From Hepsetus odoe (lineage: Eukaryota > Chordata > Actinopteri > Characiformes > Hepsetidae): DNA of 64,000 nucleotides. Where the stretch lies: the NCBI GenBank assembly GCA_017165825.1, contig CM029374.1:2455910-2519909 (forward strand). Reading direction: 5' to 3'. The notes beneath the pieces are model-generated. The model was given only the letters and a program-made list of their open reading frames with translations. It ran no database searches and was not told where the DNA came from. The translations under genes were made by a program, and so were the position numbers. Below, piece by piece: positions 36,057 through 46,741 of the stretch (its first letter is position 1; the number at the start of each line of letters is the position of its first letter).

Positions 36057-36267
36057 GATTTAAGGCACCCTGCTGTATTTTAGATTTAAAGCTTTATATT
36101 TTATTTCTTCACATTTAAATAAATAAAAATTGTGGTTGAAGTTGATATTTAACTGAGCTCCTAAAACGATACGGACTGATTTTCCCAATTTAACAAAGCT
36201 TGTCATTTAGCCTGCAGTGGCAATACAGTGACCTCTCAGGAGTGTCATCCTCAATGGAAGCCAAAAA

Positions 36268-36504
36268 GAAAGTGAAAGTGACAACCCTTGTCATTGTGAA
36301 ACACAGCACAGCACAACACATTGAAATTCAACCTCTGCGTTTCACCCACGCACACACGTGCAGCAGGGGGCAGCTATTGAAAGTGCAAGGGGAGCAGAGG
36401 CACAGACGGTACCTTGCTCAAGGGTAACTCAGGGCAACCTGCTGGTGAGGGAATCGAACCCACAATCTTCCAGGACAACTCCCTCACCACTAGACCACCG
36501 CTAA
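36268..36504 (-). mobile_element. SINE family B, copy 4
   Basis: TTGTCATTGTGAAACACAGC, GTGCAGCAGGGGGCAGCTAT, GACGGTACCTTGCTCAAGGG, GGGAATCGAACCC (tRNA-like B-box on the minus strand) and a CACTAGACCACCGCT head. Complete layout. Confidence 0.85.
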
Positions 36505-37189
36505 AAGCCATACAACGCACCAACTTTTATCTAGACCTCAACTGAAACAAGTAACTAAAACATTTACTAAAACTCCTGGAGCAATAACCAAAATAATTCC
36601 AGCAAGAAACAGCTATGAAGCAAATAAAATGGCAAATAATATACATTTTGAACCTGTTCAGATGGAAATAGGAAACTGCAGGCTGAAGGATGGTGGAAAG
36701 GCATGAGTACATGGAGCTTTAATCTGTCTGTAATACGTTCCAGCTGGGGTGTAATTTAGCTGAAAACAGACTTTCTCAGCTGTAGGCACCTGATGGTTGA
36801 TCCAGCCACTGGCCTGTTTTTGATGATTAACTTTATTTACAGTGAGCACTGATGTCAGATAAGATGGCATGTGGCCGTTAAGTTTGTATAAACAGAAGCC
36901 TGATGCAGCGCCAAGAAACTTCACACAGTTTGCCGTGATGAGGGGTCAGCAGTGATAAATCAGTTTGTTTGAGGCTATTATTTCTGCATCACTTCATTAT
37001 AATCAAGAATAGATAATAAAGTTGTTTATTCAGTCCTTTGAAGAAAAGAAAAAAAAAAAAAACATAAAACCTTCTACTACCTATTTTCCTGAATATCCTA
37101 ATCGGCTTACTGGCATGACGAGAAATTTTCATCCACACACATCAAGGCAAGAAAACATCAGGTGCTTTAAAACCAATGTATTCTTGGAC
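36505..37189. other. Unassigned DNA
   Basis: AT-rich with an A run at 37051-37063. No gene supported. Confidence 0.4.
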
Positions 37190-37490
37190 AGAAGAGTTTG
37201 TAAGGCATGGAAGAAGCAACACATTTTCCATTACTGGATGAACAGAGTCCATAGAACAATTTAACATAGTGCCATCTGCATAAAATATGTATTGAGTGAA
37301 ACTGGGCCCAGGACTGAACCTTGGGGGACACCCATAGTTCCAGGCTGTCAATCTGATTTATGGTGTCCGACGACCACAGATTGTCCCCTATCTGACTTGC
37401 AGTGATTTGGGTAGAAGATAATGTTTTGTCAAGAGCTGGGAAAGATCCGATGTGAAAGGCTTGGGTCAAATCAATAAAGAGGACAGCATG
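37190..37490 (-). mobile_element. LINE reverse transcriptase remnant
   Basis: On the minus strand two frames share the signal: one reads PKVQSWAQFHSIHI where reverse transcriptases have PQGSVLGPxLFxIYI, and another reads YIFYADGTMLNCSMDSVHP where they have IYADDT.LY. The second catalytic aspartate is lost (ADG). An upstream DLTQAFHIG stretch resembles DLSAAFDT. Frame switches and the lost residue show it is dead. Most like L2/Rex1-group enzymes; clade uncertain. Confidence 0.6.
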
Positions 37491-38264
37491 ATGTTGCTTT
37501 CAAAAAAAATAAAAAAGAAAGATGAGAAATTAACTGTTTTCCTGACATAAAGCAGATCCATTAATGATGTAGATATAATATACAACATATGCAGAAGATT
37601 TCTAACACAATTGTTCCCCTTTTCCATTGTTTCCTTTTGTTTTTAAATTTTTGCAACAATTGTTACAACCTTCAGGACGTCCACTAGCCCTCCCTAGCTT
37701 CTCTGAGAACTTGGACAAATGTGCAATCATGATGGTCGGACACAAGATAAACGTGACCTGGGTACACCGAGTGTGTGCCGAGTTAAACCAGAGGACGAAT
37801 CAAATCTATGCTTCTGTTTGCAATTCTGCCCATGCAGGTGAAGGTGCTTTGGTGTTCAGGCCAGTGAAGACAGTGCTATATCAGATACTGCTAATAACCT
37901 TGCCAAGGGAGCAGTGTTCTGTTAAATTACTTTCTGAGGGTTACATGCAGCCACGGGACCTCTAACCCTGCCGCTAATCGGAGAAGATCCGAAGACCAAC
38001 CCTGTCAGACTCGTATTAACGATCCTCTTGCCCCTATCTCGCCGTTTAGCAGATAATCTTGCTTGCCCTCGTTACTAATGACATAAAACCCTGTTCTCAT
38101 AAAATATAGTATTGCAAAGCTATGTAATTATTCCAGCGCTTATATTGCCTAATGTGTGTTTTTTATCCATTTAAAATTAAAGGAATTAATTTTTGGAGTT
38201 CAAAGCATCAAAGGAGCACCGCAGTGTTTCCAAAATGCATGAATAGAGATTATAGAAGGATATA
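37491..38264. other. Unassigned DNA
   Basis: Plus frame 37627-37965 (112 codons) starts in a T-rich stretch and has no family resemblance. Nothing else seen. Confidence 0.4.
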
Positions 38265-38400
38265 GTATAGTGTAAATGCAATGTCATTAATATACTGTGA
38301 ATACCTGGCCTAGGATTGAACTCTGAGGCATACCCTTAATTATAGGCAGGCAATTGGATTAAATAAACAGCCTAACCAGAGAGTACAGAGTGATTATACT
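38265..38400 (-). mobile_element. LINE reverse transcriptase remnant, second
   Basis: Minus strand reads GMPQSSILGQVFTVY in place of GVPQGSVLGPxLFxIY; on the plus strand GGCCTAGGATTGAACTCTGA parallels GGCCCAGGACTGAACCTTGG of the fragment at 37190. Very short and eroded. Confidence 0.5.
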
Positions 38401-38439
38401 GAGATACTAAAGGCACTCCTCAAATGTGCTCCTCTGGGT

Positions 38440-38720
38440 CCTCTTCTTTGCACTCGTCTTCAGCTTTCCCCATGTTTTCAGTGAGGGTTTAGATCAGTAG
38501 ATGCCATGTCAGAAGGTTGATTATGTGGCCAATGAACCAGTCTGTGTTATTGTCCTGCTGGAAGATCCAACCACCACCACAACCACCACCTTCATTTACT
38601 GGAAGCAGTCAGATATTCGTTTAACGTCTCTTGGTACATTGTGGAGTCCATGAGGTCATGTAGGCTGATGATGTTCCTCAGGACTTCTGAGGAACATCAT
38701 CCACTAAAGTAAACATGAAT
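38440..38720 (-). mobile_element. Tc1-like transposase remnant
   Basis: The minus strand reads GGWIFQQDNNTDWFIGHIIN, then LLTWHLLI, a stop, and TLTENMGKAEDECKEEDPEE. This tracks the Tc1 catalytic middle (WIFQQDN.PKHT ... LTWP..SPDLNPIEN.WG.LK). The second catalytic aspartate is present in QQDN and the final glutamate survives as EN. A deletion after QQDN and a stop make it inactive. A perfect 15-bp hairpin (38667-38701) sits in it. Confidence 0.55.
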
Positions 38721-40738
38721 TCTCTTACAGAAAGTTAACCACAGATTAATTTATTGAATTATTAACTGCCCTAACCACCGACATGGGCATTCTCAGACGT
38801 GTAGCAATCACTGTCTGCAAGACAATGACTCCATCACATCACAGTTCAGCTACATTGAAAGACAGTCATGGTTCCACTTGAGTGGCCTTTTCATCACAAG
38901 AACTTATATGTTAATAATTATCTTTTGTGACAAAAATTGGATGGTTTACTTTGGCTAAATTTTCTTCGGTTGTTTTTTTCCTCATATTTCCAGTGTGAGT
39001 CTGAGATAATGACCCAGAAAGATATTTCTCATTGAATATTTCTACCCGTCTTCAATAATTATAGATCTTTCTGTATTAGTGCAGAATTTCTGATTGATTT
39101 ACACAAATCCTCAAAGGTCATGGCTTCAAATTCATAATGTGCCTAATTTGTGATGCCTTCTATTAGAAATTCTCCCAAAAATGAGAGGAAGCAACATATT
39201 TCACTTCGGGTTTGATCTGCTTATCTCAAAAAGGCTCTAAATTAATTTAGAGAGACTTCAAATATGGAAGAATCTTCATGAGAAAAGTGTGAAATGTCAT
39301 TTTTATTCACAGAAAGGAAACTTCTGAAATGAAATGAAAGTCTTCTTAAACCACATTTAGTGTAAAGCCACGGTTTTGAGTTGAGGACCAGGATGAGAAA
39401 ATGGGTCTCATGGAAAGAATCATCAGATTAAAAAAATCTATTTCTGAAAGAATTATAAATAGTTTCCCATTTAAAAAAATAAAATAAAAAATTGAATTAT
39501 GGCAGATTAAGAATAAAAAGCACCACAGTAGACCAAAGGTAGGATGGGCAAAGTCTGGGTTTTGTGCACATACATATTTATACAAACAAAGACTTCTAGA
39601 ATATGCACTGTGTATTACAAAGTTAAATCAACACAAACTTTCAGTGAAGTATTTCTTGATTCCCACCATCACCATCATCATAAACATACATCAATAAAAT
39701 CACTGATTGGAGCAGGCTGAGTTCCCAAGCTGTAAAGTATTAAGACCTGGTTAAAAGAAGGAAGAGTTAGTCCATTCCCAAATGCATTGCTGATTCTGGC
39801 ATAGATTAGCATAGCCTGTAAAGAATTGATGTGATCACTAAAACAGGCTATACTAATTAAGGCCAGAATCATCAATTCAGGTCTTCAGGATGTTTTTATG
39901 TTTTTCTCCAAATGGACGTTCCACTGCAAATGAAAGGCATTAGTTTTCATCAGGCAACCTGCTGTGACAGTGTCGCTGAATAATAATGGAGTTCTGCAGA
40001 AGCTCTACAGCCATTGCTGGTATTTATCTCTGGTTACAGCAGGCAAGATATTCTTTCAGAAGGTGGAAAAAACTAAGAAGTAGAGATTTTAATTCTTGTA
40101 CTCCCTAAAAGTCAGAAAAGGCATCTAGTAATGACCACACTTGAACTATAATGCACTCAGCTTCAATCCAGAACCACAGGAGGCTGAATGGATCCGCAGT
40201 GGACTCCACGACACACAGCTCAGACGGAGTATTAAAGAACGGCAGAGCCATTGTGAAGCTTTCAGCCTCTGTCTGCTGGATGTCTCCCTGCAGGAGCTTC
40301 TTAATCACGCTGGACAGCCATGTGTGAGAACTACACCCAATTGAAATGCTTTAACCCACACCCTTGCCCTCATTTCTCCTCTTGAACTCCATCCACTGCT
40401 GGAATTGAGATGAATGGGCTCACTGCTGGAACCTGCTTTTAACAGACCACAAGAAGCACAGACATGCTGACTTCTCCTTTCTGATTCCGCTCACCAAAAG
40501 AACGAAACATTACACAAAATGAATGAAGGGAACTGGTTTCCAGAAGATGTAGTTACACATTGAGACAAAATGCTAATTTATCCAAACCGTGCACATTGTT
40601 TTGTTTCTCCAATGCAGTTCATGTCACTTCAATGTACAGCAATAATTCAGTAAACAAGTTTCAAACTGCACAACTATACACGTAACAGAGAAACGTACCA
40701 ATATAAAGCACCCTACTGAGCGGAATTAAGTCAAATAC
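38721..40738. other. Unassigned AT-rich DNA
   Basis: Long AT-rich stretch, no repeat family or exon recognised. TTTAAAAAAATAAAATAAAA at 39470-39490 is low complexity. Confidence 0.4.
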
Positions 40739-40873
40739 AGCAGTAATGGTGAAATATGCCGTTAATTGTGTGAAATACTCCAGTAACGGTGTGAAATACT
40801 GTGTGAAATACACCAGTAATCGAAGGAAATTTGAATGTAATGGAGGGAAATACATTAGTAACTGTTTGAAATA
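40739..40873. repeat. Degenerate 21-bp tandem repeat
   Basis: Six imperfect units on the pattern CAGTAAtGGTGTGAAATACtC. The minus strand shows the matching seven-residue rhythm around YFTQ. Units differ by several bases, so the array is old. Confidence 0.7.
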
Positions 40874-41062
40874 AAAGAGGAGGTAAATTGGATAGCGACA
40901 ACATGAATTATCCATTTGCAGTCTGCGCTTAGGCCTTGGGTGACCTACAATTGACACAAAAGCTCAGACATTTCAGTCTCACAGTAGTTTTTAGAGTCTG
41001 GGAGTGAGAGAAGGTAGTATTGCCAGGAGGGGAAGCAGAGTAATCACACTCTCACTAGTGTG

Positions 41063-41298
41063 CAGCGGTGGTCTAGTATTTAGGGACTAGGCCTCAGGGT
41101 CAGAAGGTTGTGGGTTCGAATACTGGACCAGTAGGTTTCCCTGAGGTACCTTTGAGCAAGGTACCGTCCAATCACTGCTCTCTGGGCACTAGATATGGCT
41201 ACCCCCTGCTGCAAGCTGTGTGGGTTAAACGTAGATTCGTTTCCTTGTATTTCACTGTGTGCTGTTTCACAATGACAAAGTCACTTTCACTTCACTCT
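41063..41298 (+). mobile_element. SINE family B, copy 5 (best copy)
   Basis: Plus orientation: GCGGTGGTCTAGTATTTAGG head, B-box GGTTCGAATACT at 41113, CTGAGGTACCTTTGAGCAAG, ATCACTGCTCTCTGGGCAC, TACCCCCTGCTGCAAGC, GTGCTGTTTCACAATGACAA and a CACTTTCACTTCACT end. Use this copy to define the family. Confidence 0.85.
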
Positions 41299-41504
41299 CA
41301 ATAACACTAACTCCATCTATTTGCTGTTTTTCAGTTTCCCTCTAGAGTGGATTAAGATACATGCGTAAACAAAAAACTAATCCTACTAGATGGGCAGAAT
41401 GAACCCATAATGCAGTGCAATATGTTGTTGATTCCCAAGGCTTATTAATGCTGCCTTATGAGAAGGGACCTTGAGGCTCTGGGATCATTTAAGCTTCCCT
41501 TACT
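41299..41504. other. Unassigned DNA
   Basis: Nothing seen. Confidence 0.4.
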
Positions 41505-42180
41505 GATGGATTTTACTTGACTTGATTTTACTAGCTGTCACCCTGTCTGAAAGGTTTCTTTCACATTATTAAAAACTGGGCCGAGTACATTCCTCTAGAC
41601 GGCACAGAATGGTCCTCATTTCAAAAATAACGAATGATAATAATGATTGATATCAAATTGAAAACGTGTTTGGATTAGTTTCACAGGATGGCTCATCAAA
41701 TCCCAGCTGAAGTGCTGTGAAACACCTTAAAATGAAGACAAATTGGCTGGATATTAATGTGACATGTACTGTCATAACAACTGTCAAGTGGGGCTTATAA
41801 TACTTTAATGAAGCCATAAAAGCCTCAAACCTCAACCTGTACCAGGCAGAACGGTCGGCCTTTGAGCGGGATAGCTTTTTTCTTTTTATGATGCAAATAA
41901 TTAAGAAAGAAATGGCAAAATAATTACATTGGGGGCATATCATCAGTGGAAAACTGATTTAAACACATTCAGAAACCTGTGAATAGCCACGGCTAAATAA
42001 GAAACCAATAATAAAAACAGATAAAAGAGCCATTAGCCATGAATGCCCCCTTTTTGTGAATTCAATTATTCCTCTAGGAGACTTCCTCTATCGTAATTGA
42101 AATCAGTATTTCAAACGGAGGGGAAAATGTTTGGAAAAGAATCGCCTGCAATACAGTGAGAAACTGAGTTCTAGGAAAAG
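41505..42180. promoter_or_regulatory. Conserved-non-coding-like segment (long)
   Basis: About 650 repeat-free bases with ATGATTGATATCAAATTG, AACAACTGTCAAGTGG (MEIS/TGIF-like TGTCA), ATGATGCAAATAATTAAG and TAATTGAAATCAG words. The clearest enhancer-like stretch in the window by composition. Inference only. Confidence 0.3.
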
Positions 42181-42480
42181 ATGTCATTTCCTCGAATCTT
42201 ATTTCAGCCTGTTTATTTGTTTCTCTGTGTTCATTTCAGGGTTATTATAGTTTATAGTTTATTACACTTCATTTTTTTTTCCAATTTGGTTTTTGATTTC
42301 ATTAAGTTTCCTTTCCATCGGTTTAAAAGGAAGTTTCAAATATTTTCTGACCATTTTCAAACAATCCCAATTTGGATTTTATAGTGTAGGAACTCGCCTT
42401 GTCTTTTGTGTCTTTTAATACCTTTATGCCCCTCAAAATGTCTCATCTTTGAGTATTAAATGAAAGAAATAGGAGCCAAC
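42181..42480. other. Unassigned T-rich DNA
   Basis: Plus strand is T-rich at 42230-42310. No feature. Confidence 0.4.
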
Positions 42481-42880
42481 GTTTAGTGCTCCAGGCTGCA
42501 ATGGGCCTAAAGATACAAGGTTCTAGATTAAAGTGGTTCCAAGCACTCAGCGTTCAGCATCAGCAGTAAATGAATCACCTGATCATCTGCTCCTGTTTCT
42601 TCACTGCTTCATGTCTTAAGTGAGACGCTTTGTTCTGCTTGAAGGTTCAGACGTAGATCACTGTGTGGGTTAACCAACACAGAACTATCAAACTGCTCAG
42701 GTACAGAGACTGGACTGAACATGAGAGACAACAACACTGTCCTTCAGGAAGATCTGGAGAACTGCTCAGGTCCAGAGACTGGACTGAAAACGAGAGACAA
42801 CACCACTGTTCTTCAGGAAGATCTGGAGAACTGTTCCCCATCTCCCCATCCAGCCTATTCACTGTAACGGTATAAAAAGT
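42481..42880 (+). mobile_element. Unnamed interspersed repeat, forward copy
   Basis: Matches the reverse complement of 54540-54855 over nearly its whole length: TTTAGTGCTCCAGGCTGCAA, TGCTCCTGTTTCTTCACTGC, TTCTGCTTGAAGGTTCAGAC and AACACAGAACTATCAAACTG. This copy has a tandem duplication of a 69-bp unit (about 42691-42828, starting AACTGCTCAGG) which the other copy has once. I cannot place it in a named family. Confidence 0.75.
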
Positions 42881-43661
42881 GTTTCAGTACTAGTCTTTGT
42901 TAAAAATATTACTCCTAAAACTAGTGTTTTAACTACTGGAGGGGGCGGAGATGACAATCTTGAGGTCCACTGCTGCCTAAAAATTTCCCATCAGCTTTTC
43001 ATAATGAAGCCCAGTCTTGAAAATCTGTCACAACTTCCCACACAATATCACTTATTTATACCTTCAGCATCTTCAATTCTATTCAGATATAAGTATCAAA
43101 GTGTGCCACACAGCAACCTCTCAAGAGTTTCTCTAATTTGGCCAGTGTTTAGTTTCAGACGCTTGTGCGAGTGTAATGAAGTGTTATGTAATCATGTATC
43201 GCATGATTTTAAGGACATGCATTAGAGGAACAACAACCTCTGAGAAAATGAGATAAATAAGCTTATTAAAAAAGTAATTCTGGTATTGGGGGAGCTTTCA
43301 TTTTCCTGCAGTAGTGTCTGTTTGATCTATATTGTGCTGCTCTAGACCTGGAGAAACTCCACAGTTTGGGGTATCATTGCCATCTTTCCAGCATCGACAA
43401 CACATTGAGACACATATCCATATAGATGAGGGCCAAGACTTTCAAAGATCTTCCTTCAAAGAGAACAGTCCTGCAGCGAGCTCTTTGATATGGCTCGGGG
43501 AAATGCATCTATATTGGGATGCTCAGTGCCAGTCAAATGTATTTTTTTTCCTCCGTGGCAAACCTCATGTCATATGTGCACAAAGTGAAAGCATTTCTTT
43601 CTCACCCATTGACCTGCCTGCGTCTCCTCGTACAGTTCGTGAGCAATTCTACTCTGAGCTG
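42881..43661. other. Unassigned DNA
   Basis: A plus frame of 122 codons (43332-43700) ends in a CA microsatellite and has no splice or family support. Confidence 0.4.
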
Positions 43662-43687
43662 TCACACACACACACACACACACACAC
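43662..43687. repeat. (CA)n microsatellite
   Basis: Thirteen CA copies. Confidence 0.95.
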
Positions 43688-43854
43688 GCTGAGATATTAG
43701 AATAAATTTAAATTTCTCAAGAACGCTCACAGTGTCACAGTAAAACGGTGTGCTGCCCCACCTGGCCCTGTCTAACAGTTCAAACATCGTAGGCAATGAT
43801 AAGTGTGAGGCAGCAGTGTGTTTATATTTATATATGGCAAGTGTGGGGGCTGAG

Positions 43855-43858
<4 letters not shown>

Positions 43859-43906
<48 letters not shown>

Positions 43907-43910
43907 TGTG
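43859..43910. repeat. (GT)n microsatellite
   Basis: About 24 GT copies. Confidence 0.95.
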
Positions 43911-44119
43911 AAGGCCAGCAACAGTTTTACACCACTGTATCCGTCACATGCTCCTATGGGCATCTCTGTGGGTGGAAACTAATTAAAATGAATAAAAAAT
44001 ATGAATAAAATGAAATTATAAACTGTCCTCCTCACTTTTTCCTTTTTAACTGTAGGCTCTCGCTGTGTAGAACAATGCAGAACCCTCCTCCCTTTCTTTT
44101 CTCACATATCTGCCATTTC

Positions 44120-44288
44120 ACACCCGCTCCCGGGAAGCTTTCTCGCTGAAGACGCTCAGTCGGCCTCCAAGGAGAGATACGTGCTTTACCTGGACTCCCT
44201 ATCAGCACTCTTCACATTACTCATGCATTGTGGATCATCTTCCCTTGGTTTTCTGATGCCTAACCCCATCAATTATGAACAGTATCTG
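44120..44288 (+). CDS. Possible exon, unknown product
   Basis: Plus frame reads HPLPGSFLAEDAQSASKERY then VLYLDSLSALFTLLMHCGSS and on to a TAG in GTTTCTTAG near 44299. G or C dominates third positions from GAAGACGCTCAG to GACTCC, then the bias fades, and a pyrimidine-rich stretch (CCTCCTCCCTTTCTTTTCTC) precedes it. No donor is clear. The second half overlaps an AT-rich enhancer-like stretch, so the whole may instead be non-coding. Confidence 0.18.
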
Positions 44289-44530
44289 TGTGTTTCTTAG
44301 CTAGCAGGCTGAATTATTAGTCAGAAAGCTGATTTATTAGCACACCAATGGGTAAACTGCAACATTAGAAAGTAAACTGAGTCGTGAATTTCTGGTGCAT
44401 AAACTGAAACTGTAAGGAGCTTTACCTGTAATTGATCTGAATTAATATTCAATTACATGAATTTTAAGCACATAAGCTTAATTATGACAGATGTAATAGC
44501 AAGTTAACTAAATTAAAAGTGAGCTCAAAC
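44289..44530. promoter_or_regulatory. Conserved-non-coding-like segment
   Basis: GCTGAATTATTAGTCAG, GATTTATTAGCAC, CTGTAATTGATCTGAATTAA and CTTAATTATGACAG are homeodomain-type words packed within 220 bases, repeat-free. Inference. Confidence 0.25.
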
Positions 44531-44569
44531 TTCAGATGCAATATTTTCGTAATTTTATTTTATTTTTTT

Positions 44570-44714
44570 TTACAGTACCTACACTGTAGAAGCTGTGCCC
44601 GTCACTGCTCCCCGGGCGCTTTCACTAGCTGCCCCCTGCTGCACGTGTGAAACGCAGAGGTTGAATTTCGTTGTGCTGTGCTGCGTTTGACAAGGGTAGT
44701 CACTTTCACTTTCA
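44570..44714 (+). mobile_element. SINE family B, copy 6 (5' truncated)
   Basis: Starts inside the body at CACTGCTCCCCGGGCGCTTTC, then TGCCCCCTGCTGCACG, TTGAATTTCGTTGTGCTGTG and a GTCACTTTCACTTT end. No tRNA-like head. Confidence 0.8.
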
Positions 44715-46723
44715 AAACAAAGCGAGGGAAACTGATCAAACTCCTTTTTTGAGATAAATAGTCTCACCTTGGACCAAAGTGATCATAGCTATGATTCAAC
44801 CATTTCTATGGTGATTCTCATTCGAGATCCAGATTAGATGTGGACATAAGAACAGTAGATCCTACAGCTCCGTTCCCTGAAACTCCACAGCCTGGACTCT
44901 AGAACAATCCTGCCAAGAGTTTTCTTATCCTGCACACTTTTCCAGCTGGCCGTGACCGCCGCGCTCCCTGAAGCGCTCTGGGTAAACGCTCTTTGAACAG
45001 CCGCTCTGCAATTTTACTGGGTCTGTCAAATCAGAGAGAGGATCAAAAAGAAGGCTCCAGGTGAGCGAATGAACTGGCAAAAAGTGTCTCTTCACGCTCC
45101 AACAAAGCTCTTCTCCATTAATTACTCGACGTTTTGCGTGTCTGACGAAACAGCGAGGCACCGGAGGGACACCAGGGAGAAGAGAACGAAGAGCTCTCGA
45201 TCCAGGAGAGATTAAAAGAGCTTTATAAGTTTAACTGAAAGACAGAGAACGAGAGACAAACAGCCACAGAAAGAGGGAGATGTGTGACAGGTTTGTGGCT
45301 TTTTGACAGTAGTATTGAGGGACTGAGAGAAAGGCTATGAGGAGACAGCTGACAGTCTAGAGATACACAAATCTCACACGCAGACCTGCTCCTCGGCTTC
45401 GCCAGGGTTGAAGAATGAAGCAAACACGCATGCAGGAGAGAATGAATGAGCCCGAAAGAGAGAAAGAGGACAAAACGAGCAGGAGGCCCCAGCCAGGTGG
45501 AAGTGGGCATCAGGTGCAGCTGAAAGCAGCAGAAGAGGAGAGCGAGTCTGGAACAGCCAAATGGATCTACTGGTGCCCATTCAACACATGTTCAGTCTCA
45601 CACCATATAAACTACAGTTTCTAAAAAATGTGCGTCTGCTTTATTCACAGACTTCTAGAAATCCCAATACCTTTGGTCTAATGACTTATTTTTGAATTTC
45701 CAAGATATTCTGCAGGGGAAAAAAAGTCTGGTGTGTCATAACCTTTGCACATTTACTCAAGTTTTGTCTGCTAAAAGGGGTGACGGTCATGAATTATTGG
45801 CACTGGTGTGCTTTAGTCTTACGCAAAAGGCCAAAGGTAGAGTAGAAGAGCAGAGCCAATATGTACATTGCGATTCTACTTCCAGTTTATTGTTGCTATT
45901 ATTCCGAGGGCGATTTTCATTACATATTACAAACATTACCGGAGCAGAAAACTATTAACGGGAAGCTGTATCTGCTCTCCGCAAGAGAAAAATCATTCTG
46001 ATCTGGCTCCCCAATTTCCATTTGTATCGCATGTTTAAATACAATTGTGTCGCTCACCTCAGATTAAAAACACAAACTAGATCTAAACACAAGCGTCTGC
46101 CGCTCAAAAGCACGGTCCCATATTAAAGTCTCAGCGTTGGTACACCTTCTCCATAATGCACAGTAGAATGACATATTCTTGATCTTCAAGCCCCAAGTTG
46201 CTTGGTACATAAGGGCTGTTGACGTGATCATTTCCTTTTCTCCTCATGCCAAAATTACAAATGGCAGCAGTTTTTTTCAGAAGTCATGAAGCAGAGAAAG
46301 AGCTAGAGGTTTCTTGATTACTTTTGCCTGCGTTGCTCCTCAAACATTGAGAGATGGCAGAAGTTCTTATCAGGACTGACTCACAAATTTTAAAAAGATA
46401 CAGATGAGGGTCAAGTGTGATGTGGAATCAGACCCCAGTCTGCTGTGTGGATACGATCCACAACACCACCCCCTTCCCTTCTGCCCCAACTAGTTCAACC
46501 ACAGCGTCTTTCTCCCTCCCGCTGGTAAATGTATAGATTTAGTCACTGATGTCCAAGACAAACCGCTGAGATGATTCTGTGATCATGCGGGCGTCTACTA
46601 TACTGACCAATGATGTTTAGCTCTTTATAATCACTGCTGTCAAAAAACGCATGGTGCGCTGAGAAAATGGGCAGGAAAATGTGGTTGTAGCTGCAGCAGG
46701 TCACAGAGAGGAAGGGTCTGTGG
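44715..46723. other. Unassigned DNA
   Basis: Includes a purine-rich stretch at 45160-45550. Frames 44925-45161 and 45415-45624 have no family or splice support. No gene recognised. Confidence 0.4.
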
Positions 46724-46741
46724 CTGTGTGTGTGTGTGTGT
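46724..46741. repeat. (GT)n microsatellite
   Basis: Short GT run of nine copies. Confidence 0.95.

Noticed and set aside
37627..37965. 112-codon plus-strand open frame
   Set aside because: No acceptor, donor, bias or family match seen; begins in a T-rich tract.
43332..43700. 122-codon plus-strand open frame
   Set aside because: It ends within a CA microsatellite and shows no coding bias.
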